The notes beneath the pieces are model-generated. The model was not told the DNA's origin, did not search any database, and saw only the letters and a program-made list of their open reading frames with translations. The translations under genes were made by a program, and so were the position numbers. Below, piece by piece: positions 45,989-54,346 of a DNA stretch of 63,928 bases (position 1 is the first letter of the stretch; every line of letters starts with the position of its first letter). This stretch comes from Phlyctochytrium arcticum. Its lineage: Eukaryota; Chytridiomycota; Chytridiomycetes; Chytridiales; Chytridiaceae. The stretch is from positions 1-63,928 of the forward strand of contig JAHLKI010000059.1 of NCBI GenBank assembly GCA_025602905.1, written 5' to 3'.

Positions 45989-48073
45989 ATGTCTCAGCTT
46001 CGTGCCGCCAACTATGCTCGTGCAAGAAATTCGTCTTTGTACTATCGCCGCGAACGACTCTTTCATCCCGTCACTGCCGTCCAAATCCCCATCGAGGAGT
46101 TTGAGGCAGAGTGGAAACTTGGCGACAACTTCTGGACGCAATACAATGTCTACAATTATAAACGCAATGGGAACAAGTTGATAAGTTACAAGTGCAAATT
46201 TGACAAGCATCGCCAATCCAAAGGTAAACGACCCGACAAGGAAGGCGCTCCGCAAAAAAAGAGAAGGATTACAAGCGTTTTCAGTCAAATTCCATGCACC
46301 GCACGCTTGGATGTATTCTTCAACAATTACACCAAGATGGTGACCTTCCAACATCCAACAGGATATGCCGAACACTCTGAAGGACACGACATTGGGGATG
46401 CTGATGACCGTCATTTATGTGGCCACGCATGCGACCTTATCAAGGCGGAAGCAGAATCGCCCTATGCTCATAAAGACGTTGCAAAAGCTTTACCCTTGAT
46501 TATTAAACGTTCAACATCCCCCAACCGTGCCAGCGCCCTCGGTCTAGATCGCATTTCTGCACGTGCTGTGTACAACGCTCGTTGGAGAGAGCGTCAGGAG
46601 CAGGCGGCCCCCCCAGGTTCGCTAGCGGAGGACGCGATGCATGCTATTGACTACTTGTCGGCTGAAGGTTACATCGTCAAGAGGTTCTTAACGGATGGAT
46701 CTGACGAACAAGCCGCTGAAGGGTTTGCATTTGCAGTAAAGGAATCATTGAAACTACTTCCCAGCTGTAGTTATTTGGTTTTACTAGACTCCACCCATAA
46801 AACGAACCGATACGACTGGAGACTATTTACATGCATGATCAGAAACCAACAAGGCAGTTGGCTACCAGCGGCGCAGTTCTTTGTCAGTAACGAAAATGGG
46901 GATGCAGTATTCCAGGGCTTGGAGAAAGTTAGAGAAATGGTAGTGGAGGTGTGCGGGGTCGAATGGCAGCCGCGAAACATGCAGGTTGATCAATCAAACA
47001 TTGAGAAGAATGGGATTATGCTTGCTTTCCCTGGCATGTCCGCGGGAGAAGAGGAGGTCAAAGTTCGGTATTGTAAGGTAATGTTTTGATCCGAGTGAAA
47101 GAACGCATTTCTATGCTTTGAACTATCATAGGTTCATGTCGCCCGCACTCTCATGCGGCGCATAGGTACGCACAAGCCAACGTATGCGAAAATGCTTCAG
47201 GCAATCAACAAGACCACGATGATTGGAGCCACCGGATTGTTGCGTGAGGCAATCAGGGACGCTCCCGAAAAACTTGCAGATTACCTCGAGAAGAACTGGA
47301 CGAACCCCGCCGAGCTCGATTGCTGGACGATGGCCGCACGGCAACATTCGCCAACCCTGCTACAAGTGACCTCGACAAACCCCTTGGAGTCCTATCACCG
47401 ATTGGTCAAAGCAGACACTAACTGTGGAAGGTTCTCTAGTATTCAGAAAGCTTGTGTTGGCTTGTGCAAAGTCAATACACAGCGCCGCCTGGAGGCAGAT
47501 CGTGCTGAGATCTTGTTTAGGTCAAAGGTTCTGAAGGATACTGAAGACCATCCAAACATAGCTCGATTCCCATTGCCCATTCAACGCCTTTTGATCGACC
47601 AGTACAGGGCGGTGGAGTACCGACTCGCAAAAGGCAAGCCAGCCCCTGACTACGATACTCTGGATTGTAACTGCCTCTTTGCCAGGCAATACCTGTTGCC
47701 ATGTAAACATACCTTTCATGCTGATATGTTTGCAGAGGAGACCATATTGACCGATGAGGTTTGGGATCAGTTTGCACTTTTGTTTGATGAGTGTGGTTTT
47801 GAGGTATATGAGACGAAGGTTCGCGTAGCAGTGGAACGAGAAGAGGTCAGCCCAGTCGACATCTACAGAAACTACAGAAAGGGTCAAGTGAAAGAAGCGG
47901 AGGAAAGACTGCTGAATCACTACTTCCGGCTCGAGGACAAAGTTACGGAAGGTGATCCGTCTGCCACCGAGCGACTTACTCAATTCATTGAAAATCTGGA
48001 AAGTTTTGTTACGGAAGAATCATGCAAAACCTGGACGTTTTCGACACCAACTACTCAAAGCCTAACTAGATAG
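45989..48073 (+). CDS. MULE transposase with SWIM zinc finger
   Basis: Two exons (45989-47077 and 47132-48073) joined by a 54-nt GT...AG intron encode about 676 aa. The N-terminal part is a basic DNA-binding region (YNVYNYKRNGNKLISYKCKF) resembling WRKY-GCM1/FAR1-type zinc folds of MULEs. The RNase-H-like core contains the first catalytic Asp in LLDSTHKTNRYDWRLFTCMI, followed by FFVSNENGDAVFQGLEKVRE and QVDQSNIEKNG. The TSTNPLESYHRLVK segment holds the probable catalytic Glu. A SWIM finger follows with spacing CxC...CxH in CNCLFARQYLLPCKH. No stop or frameshift interrupts it. Confidence 0.9.
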
Positions 48074-48256
48074 ACCGTCAGGGGAACACTATCAAGGTAT
48101 ATATTAGTAGAAAAAGCTCGTCCTGCTGTTTTTCATAATCAACATATCTATATAGTATTGTAGTTTGCACACATATAGTCTCGCCATAGTCTGGCACCTT
48201 TTTGCGGACTTAGAAATTTTTAGCTTCGCTCTGAGCCTCTGGCAAAGCGGAGGTTG

Positions 48257-48295
48257 GTGGATCGAACCAAATTCCACAGCGCCCGATACGCACCC
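48257..48295 (-). repeat. Right terminal inverted repeat of the MULE element
   Basis: Reverse complement of 45768-45806 over 39 bp by eye. Confidence 0.9.
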
Positions 48296-48304
48296 GGATG
48301 ATCG
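48296..48304. repeat. 9-bp target-site duplication of the MULE element (right)
   Basis: GGATGATCG, identical to 45759-45767. Confidence 0.9.
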
Positions 48305-48373
48305 ACTTGCTGTCGACTTGACCTCGAAATTGGTCGAAACCTTGTCAACCTCAAACAACTGCTGCCGTGGCTA

Positions 48374-48475
48374 CGCCACCGACCTGGTTTTCGCGATTCT
48401 CGCTGACCAGGCACTCACCACAGTGAGTGCCTGCCAGCCAAACGATAAATCTCAAATAAACAAATAAATCTGGAA
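48374..48475 (+). repeat. Left terminal inverted repeat of the pogo-type element
   Basis: Inverted match to about 52,437-52,552, interrupted only by a 17-bp insertion in the right copy. It contains the 22-bp near-palindrome at 48410-48431. Confidence 0.88.
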
Positions 48476-48633
48476 TTATATACAATGGCCAAGACTGGAG
48501 ACGACTACTTTATATTCCGACCTGAAAAGACAAAAGACAAAGTACGACAGAGACCGGGAATGTTATTCTGAGAAGAGATCTACATCATTTTAATACCGCA
48601 ACGAGACACGATAACCATCCCCAAAACTAACCT

Positions 48634-51600
48634 TCAAGACGTAGTGTTCGAAAGATCCGCTAGAGCTCGTCTTGCAGCTTGTCTTGTTGCTTCGGCCTTC
48701 GCTTCTCGGCGCTCATCCGCCGCCCTTTTCTTCTCAGCTGCCGCCGCCCTCCTCACTACCATTGCTGCCTTCTTTTCTGCGGCCAAAGCCTCAAGCGCCG
48801 CCTTCTTAGCCGCGGCAGCTATCTTTAAGGTCTCTTTCTCCTGCTGTTCTCTGGCGGCATCGGCCTGCTTTTGGATCGCCTTCGCTTCCCTTTCAACCAG
48901 TCGGTGAGCAGCCGCCAACTCTTCTTCCGCACGAGTAGCAGCCATTGCACGAGCCGTAGCTGGGCATGGAACATTAGATGTCGTGGATCTTAATTGGGTT
49001 TGAGAGCGCCCACTCACCTGCATTCACCATCCCGCCTTCTGCGACTATGTTCCTAGAGACTCTTCGGGCTCGTCTTGCTGTTTCGGCTGCAGTTGACCGG
49101 GCCAGAAGCTTACTGCTGAGCTCGCCTGCTCGGGCCAGGATCAGCCCACCTGTGAGCACGTCCCATAACTCTTCTCGTGCCTCGGATGGCATGTTGCGGT
49201 ACGCTTCAGTCTCAAGGAAAGCATTTGCTCTGGACTTGAAGGCCTTGGCGTATCGGGGACTTGCGGGACCTCCTCCTCCGGTGCAACCGCATCGCCCACT
49301 TGCCCCAACTCTTCCTCATCATACCAATACTGTCTATCTTGCGCATCTGCGTAGGGGTCACGCTCGAAGTCCAAGACTGGGAGATCTTCCGGTAGTTTGT
49401 CCAGAACAATTTTGGGATTGAACGGCTCGATGCCGGTAGCTCGGAAGGATGAGCGTATGGTTTTACACTTCAGGGCCTTCTTCCTTATTTCGTGGAGGTG
49501 GGTCAAGAATTCCAGCTTATCGAAGTTGGTGCATCCTGTCCTGGTTGCTTCCTCAATCGCGTTGGAATGGTATTTTTTGTACGGTTGGAACACTACCACA
49601 TCCAAAGGTTGGAGAAGTTGGCTCGTGTGTGGCGGAAGGGCGAAGGGAAGGATAAATTTGGAGTTACAAAACTCTACAAATTGCCGGGTGCAGTGGGATC
49701 CGTACCCATCCATGATGAGTAGCCGATACGGCCCCTGCCGGCGGTATCTGGTCCATTCATGAAATTTCTGGACCCAGGCATATGTGAGTTGGTCATTTGT
49801 ATAGCCCGTCGGCGTCACCTGCAACTCGTACTTGTCCGGCAAGTTTGCAAACCAGCGGTACTGTTTCCGCTTGCCCGGGACAATGATGAGGGGGGGAAAC
49901 CTAGCGCCATCCGCGCTGATTACCTCGACCAATGTCACCGTCTCACGGCTGGTCTTTGAACCCAAGTACACTGGTGCCGTTTTGGACTTCGTGACAACTC
50001 GCTGGTCGCGGCCAATACCCACCCGAAAACCACTCTCATCCATATTGTAGATGTCGGACGGTTGTATGTCGAAATCATGGAGAACCTTTTGCAGTTTATC
50101 AAACCACGCTCCAATGGACGCGCGACTGTGAGCAGCATGTCTTGTGGCCTCCATCGACTGCTGTTTCCTGATTTTGAACTCTGGATGGCGAGCCAGGAAG
50201 CGTCTGGTCCAGTGGGGACTGACCTCCCGGATGGGCTCACCACTTGCAGGGTCGTAATCCTCGTTGAGGATATCGTTTGCGGCGCCTGTGACCATGCTGA
50301 ACAAGGCCGACGTTCCAATTTTGTCCAGCCTATCCAAGTACATGCACAAGGACAACTCCTGACCGTCGTTCAGGTTGCGATTGTTTGCTGGTCTTTCATT
50401 GAGGGTAGGCCTCCCGAGCCACCTGGCACGCAACCGCTGGTACGGGACATCATATTTTTTAGCAATCTGAAACAAGTTGGGGGCTTCGATATCGTCTTCG
50501 ATCAACTTCGAGATTATGTCTGCAATTCTTTTATTTATCTCGTTGTTGGTTTCGTCTGCGACAGGACGACGGTACAGATGGAGGTCTACATCTACATCAG
50601 ATTCAGACTCGGAATCAGACATTGGTGGGCGGTGTTGAGCCTGTAAATATGATGTCCCGTACCAGCGGTTGCGTGCCAGGTGGCTCGGGAGGCCTACCCT
50701 CAATGAAAGACCAGCAAACAATCGCAACCTGAACGACGGTCAGGAGTTGTCCTTGTGCATGTACTTGGATAGGCTGGACAAAATTGGAACGTCGGCCTTG
50801 TTCAGCATGGTCACAGGCGCCGCAAACGATATCCTCAACGAGGATTACGACCCTGCAAGTGGTGAGCCCATCCGGGAGGTCAGTCCCCACTGGACCAGAC
50901 GCTTCCTGGCTCGCCATCCAGAGTTCAAAATCAGGAAACAGCAGTCGATGGAGGCCACAAGACATGCTGCTCACAGTCGCGCGTCCATTGGAGCGTGGTT
51001 TGATAAACTGCAAAAGGTTCTCCATGATTTCGACATACAACCGTCCGACATCTACAATATGGATGAGAGTGGTTTTCGGGTGGGTATTGGCCGCGACCAG
51101 CGAGTTGTCACGAAGTCCAAAACGGCACCAGTGTAATTAAACGGTCGGCAGGAATGCTTCATACTGCATACCATGGAAGTAGACTCCGACGTTGACTCAT
51201 CATCGGAGGTATTTTCGTCAGAGGAAGCATAGGGGGGGCGCTCTGGAACCTGTAGCAAGATTAGTTGAGGAGCTAACAATGGGCGATCGGTTTACTTACA
51301 GGACGGTGAAGCGTTTCGTCCTCTGATCGGTCCGATGTTTCAGAGACTGTAGTAGACATGAAATCCTGATCCTTCAAAAAAGTGTTGGAAAAACGACGGA
51401 CGGTGCGTGTTCGGGAATACATACATGAGGTGGAAGTGGAAGATCCACGTCAGCCTCGGTAGAGGACTCGGAGCCAGACATTGGCATGCGCTTTTGTGCC
51501 AGTAAAATGTTAGTTGAACGATTGACAAACGCCTTTAAGACTACATACGCGAGGGGTCACTCTAAGGGGTGTCTCTTCCTCAGACCCATCTGTCTCACTT

Positions 51601-52264
51601 AAAGGATACTGGGGGGCTCTGGAGTCTGTAAAGGTGTTCGATAAGAGCTGATAATATCGGCCCATTGGTATACATACATGACCACGAGGGAAATCATTCG
51701 CTTCGTTCTCTGATTCTGTGGTTGACATAGACATAAAATCTTCACCCTTCGAAAAAGTGTTGGAAAAACGACGGACGGTGCGTGTTCGGGAATACATACA
51801 TGAGGTGGAAGTGGAAGATCCATGTCAGACTCGGTAGAGGACTCGGAGCCAGACATTGATTTGCGCTTTTGTGCCCGTAAAACGGTAGTTGAACGGTTGA
51901 CAAAAGCCTTTAAGACTACATACGCGAGGGGGCATTCTAAGGGCTGGCTCTTCATCGGACCCATCTGTCTCAGTTGAAGAGTACTGGGGGGGCTCTGGAG
52001 TCTGTAAAGGTGTTAGTATAAGAGCTTCCAATATCGGCCCATTGGTGTACATACATGACCAAGAAGGGAATCATCGCCCTCTGATTGATCCGGAGTATCT
52101 GAAGTTGACATTGGCAGAAGAGCTTGACCCTGAGACAGGTCTCGGTCAAAGGATCAAAAGCGATGCTTAGAACCACGTACAATACGTACATAAGAAGGAA
52201 GTTCAATCTCCATGTCAGACCACTCGGAGGAGGAGGGTATCGACATTGCTGTGCGGGCTTGACC
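48634..52264 (-). CDS. Pogo-type transposase gene with a mini-exon array at its 5' end
   Basis: Read on the minus strand. Nine short exons (a-i, between 52264 and 51172) precede the main exon, which opens at 50640 with AQHRPPMSDSESESDVDVDL. The main exon has an HTH region (ADIISKLIEDDIEAPNLFQI), a CENP-B-like second HTH (SPHWTRRFLARHPEFKIRKQ) and the DDE domain. All three catalytic Asp are present: YNMDESGF, IMDGYGSH and LLQPLDVVV. After PDTPRPSSPEQ the frame must change (about 49,190-49,270) to continue as FLETEAYRNMPSEAREELWD. A last exon then adds an Ala/Lys/Glu coiled-coil tail ending at 48634. That switch is either a small intron or a disabling slip. Translation could begin at the ATG in exon a (52244-52246) or in several later exons. 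Confidence 0.8.
49967..50457. repeat. Arm 1 (coding) of a 491-bp inverted repeat
   Basis: Reverse complement of 50645-51135 with no mismatch seen. Translated products of the two arms agree residue for residue in two different frames. It covers transposase codons from about RLRARWLGRP to KSKTAPV. Confidence 0.93.
50645..51135. repeat. Arm 2 (intronic) of the 491-bp inverted repeat
   Basis: This inverted copy of transposase codons lies wholly inside the intron between exon i (ends at 51172) and the main transposase exon (begins at 50640). Intron length is 531 nt, of which 491 nt are this copy. The remaining roughly 40 nt match a normal small intron. The outer edges show no target duplication, so it was probably made by template switching or foldback repair and not by transposition. 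Confidence 0.92.
51172..52264 (-). repeat. Three tandem copies of a three-exon cassette (mini-exon array)
   Basis: Exons on the minus strand: a 52190-52264 (75 nt), b 52055-52129 (75), c 51924-52001 (78), d 51800-51865 (66), e 51678-51746 (69), f 51549-51625 (77), g 51425-51490 (66), h 51300-51371 (72), i 51172-51249 (78). All have GT...AG borders and, except f, are multiples of three in phase 0. Cassettes b-c-d, e-f-g and h-i-(main exon) repeat every 375-383 bp. Products are acidic Ser-rich modules, for example RKSMSGSESSTESDMDLPLP and TPEPPQYSSTETDGSDEEPA. Exon f has lost one C from a C7 run, which would shift the frame if included. Confidence 0.85.
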
Positions 52265-52436
52265 CTGCAAAATCGTTCGTAAACAAGTCACAATTATGGG
52301 ACCTCCGACACGCACCCAAGCTGGATGTTGAACGGCTGCAAATCTGGGGGTTAACGGGCCGGTATGTATGGGTGTGTTCGTCTGATCTTGCGGGAAGATT
52401 GGGAGAAGCGTTGCGCGACGGGTTTGTTTATAATTC

Positions 52437-52552
52437 CAGATTTATTTGTTTATTTGAGATTTATCGTTTGGCTGCAATTATCGTTTGGCTGGCAGGCACT
52501 CACTGTGGTGAGTGCCTGGTCAGCGAGAATCGCGAAAACCAGGTCGGTGGCG
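52437..52552 (-). repeat. Right terminal inverted repeat of the pogo-type element
   Basis: Inverted match to 48374-48475, with an extra 17-bp word duplicated near 52,470-52,486. Confidence 0.88.
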
Positions 52553-52619
52553 TAGCCACCAGATCCCTGGGCACGAGTAGATGGAATCTTCTAGCGTAGC
52601 TTTCTGTAGTTTTTTTTTT

Positions 52620-52850
52620 AGTTCTTGGCTCCTCTTTTGTACTCTATCCGGCCTATAAAAGAAAGGCTTTCAAGCTGCTTCATATAAATATTTTCCATAT
52701 TCCCAATACATTATCTTGCCCTTCTCTACTTCTCTACTTTGCCTTTCTCACACTCTCCCGCAATCTCCTCGACTTCTCCTCAGATTTCTTCTCCGACGCT
52801 TACCTCAGCGTACTTTGCCTTCTTCCGGCCGAACTTAATCAACCCCGCTT
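52620..52850 (+). promoter_or_regulatory. Promoter-like region with TATA box and pyrimidine-rich leader
   Basis: CCTATAAAAGAAAGG near 52,650 is followed about 70 bp later by a long CT-rich tract (CTTCTCTACTTCTCTACTTT), the usual look of a fungal core promoter or a retroelement leader. No plus-strand gene clearly starts here. It may be the remnant 5' part of a retrotransposon. Confidence 0.4.
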
Positions 52851-53249
52851 AGTTCCATACTCAACTCTCTGACCACCAAACAAAAGCGTTTGCTTGGGCG
52901 TGGCGTGTCCAGACAAGGACATTCTAGCCATTTCCTGCGGAAGGCTGGCTGAGCCTGCGCTGGTGTGTGGGTTGGTTGACCCGGTGCCCGCCACGTCCTT
53001 CTGGGGTTGGTCGACATCCATGTCGTCGCCGCCAGCGTGGGGGTCTTGGTGGGGAGCCGTAGCTGCAGTTTCCTCGGGGTTGGTCAATCCGCCCGCTTTT
53101 CCTCCTTCTTCCTGAACGGAAGTGGCGGCGGCAGCAGCAGCGTAAGTGACTTTTCCCGTCTGAGCGGGCTCTCCAGAGTCTGAGGTGCCTTCGTCAGTTG
53201 CTTTGCCTTTTCCTTTGGCTTTGGCGGAGCGGTTGTTGCTGGGTCCCAT
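52839..53249 (-). CDS. Hypothetical Ala/Gly/Lys-rich protein, possible gag N-terminus
   Basis: From ATG at 53247-53249 the frame reads MGPSNNRSAKAKGKGKATDE, then an Ala-run (TYAAAAAATSVQEEGG), an acidic patch (HAGGDDMDVDQPQKDVAG) and a Ser/Met-rich end (EMARMSLSGHATPKQT). It is disordered and has no domain. Similar Lys/Gly-rich starts are common in fungal retrotransposon gag proteins, but that link is a guess. Confidence 0.4.
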   Translation of the reverse strand: MGPSNNRSAKAKGKGKATDEGTSDSGEPAQTGKVTYAAAAAATSVQEEGGKAGGLTNPEETAATAPHQDPHAGGDDMDVDQPQKDVAGTGSTNPHTSAGSASLPQEMARMSLSGHATPKQTLLFGGQRVEYGTKRG

Positions 53250-53347
53250 CGTGCAGTAGGAAGAGACAAAGGAGGAAGGTAGTATTGAGGTTCTAGTAAG
53301 CAACAAGGAGTGCTACCATGCAGTGGAATCGGGGTCGGCTACTAGAA

Positions 53348-53371
53348 AGAAAGAGAGAGAGAGAGAGAGAC
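53348..53371. repeat. (GA)n microsatellite
   Basis: About 12 GA units, upstream of the minus-strand hypothetical gene. A decanucleotide-like repeat (ACACCAAG-type) follows at about 53,540-53,580. Confidence 0.85.
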
Positions 53372-53596
53372 AATGGACAGATATGCGGCTTCCCAGGCCG
53401 CGGTGAGTTCGGGTAGTGTATTCTCGCAGAGGAAGAGAAAAGTGTAAAGAACAAGAATACAGATGCGAGACGTGCTTTTATACAGAAGAAAAAGGAAGAA
53501 AAAGACATCACGTGTAAAGGTCGTCGGTGGTTGGCTGGAACACCAAGACACCAAGACACCGAGACACTAGGACACTAAGATGTACTGCGCGACGCG

Positions 53597-54346
53597 TTGC
53601 GCAGCAGCGCAGTAGCGCAGTCACTCATCAAACCACGAACCCGCTACAGTGCGAGATTTACGCCCCCGGAACATGAAGAATTGATTCGCGCAAAACTTGA
53701 TCGACTTCAGCAAAAGGATTCTGTACTTGCCTATAACGACAATTTCGACAATTTGACCATGCAATTGCCGACAATGACTTTCGAAGAAAAGAAGCACATA
53801 TATCTACGAGGGTTAGACAAAGGCGTAAAGAAACTTGTGAGCAGCCACATGGACAATTTGAAGACAATTGAAGCTTTGAAGATGGCGGCATTGAGACAGG
53901 ACGACACTACATCCAAGGGACACAGTAGCACGAAAGGATTGGTCGTGGAGGCACACTCATCGCAGCCATCGTCAGGAAAGTCGGGATCAAAGTACAAGGG
54001 TACCAACAAATATAGCAAGCGCCCGCGCAAAACAAGCTGTTTTCTTTGCGAGAAAGGGCATTTCGCGAAGGAGTGTCCGGAGTACAAGGCTTTCAGAGCG
54101 CAACAATCAGGAAGCAAGTACGAAAGCAATTTCACGAACGTGGAGGCAAATCTTCTAACTCTAGCAACACATCGACAATCTCCGTACTCCATAGCGGTGG
54201 ATTCAGCTACGACGGCGCACATTATGAAAGATCAGTTCTTGGTGGAAGATTACCAGCCTTTCGATAAACCTATTCCAGTCAATGGTGGACGTGTTGGTAA
54301 TGCTCCCGCAACAGCGCGTGGGGAAACTCACCATTTACAATCCTGA
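53597..54346 (+). pseudogene. Copia gag plus start of protease, N-terminally truncated
   Basis: The gag part (FTPPEHEELIRAKLDRLQQK, LPTMTFEEKKHIYLRGLDKG) is of the Retrotrans_gag type more familiar from Gypsy elements. A CCHC zinc knuckle, CFLCEKGHFAKEC, follows. The protease active site is present as IAVDSATTAHIM, with DSAT in place of the usual DSGA/DSGC. The frame runs out shortly after GGRVGNAPATARG, and the protease continues in the next frame (KLTIYNPDDDSKKVTIQDVL). Confidence 0.8.

Larger units (their letters stand above)
45768..48295 (+). mobile_element. Complete MULE (Mutator-like) DNA transposon, 2,528 bp
   Basis: The element is bounded by 39-bp inverted repeats (45768-45806 and 48257-48295; ends GGGTGCGTATCGGGCGCTGT) that match perfectly by eye. 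They are flanked by a perfect 9-bp duplication GGATGATCG. Length-9 duplications are typical of Mutator-like elements. Inside is one intact two-exon transposase gene. Perfect ends, perfect duplication and intact coding indicate a recent, possibly still active insertion. Its outside flanks rejoin as ACTGCC-GGATGATCG-ACTTGC. Confidence 0.95.
48374..52552 (-). mobile_element. Pogo-type DNA transposon (Tc1/mariner superfamily), about 4.18 kb
   Basis: Long inverted ends of roughly 100 bp match (left about 48,374-48,475; right about 52,437-52,552), starting CGCCACCGACCTGGTTTTCG. Each lies next to a TA dinucleotide (48372-48373 and 52553-52554) as expected for this superfamily. The palindrome GTGGCTACGCCAC overlaps the left border, so the exact edge could lie a few bases further out. 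Each end holds an internal near-palindrome (GGCACTCAC..GTGAGTGCC). The right end carries one extra copy of a 17-bp internal word (AGCCAAACGATAA). The only gene is the transposase on the minus strand. The element lies 78 bp from the MULE. Confidence 0.9.

Noticed and set aside
51136..51171. Target-site duplication next to the inverted-repeat arm
   Set aside because: The bases beyond the two edges of arm 2 do not repeat each other, so transposition of the arm is not supported.
52555..53596. 5' LTR of the Copia element
   Set aside because: No segment here matches the sequence after 57,387; the element appears truncated at its 5' end.
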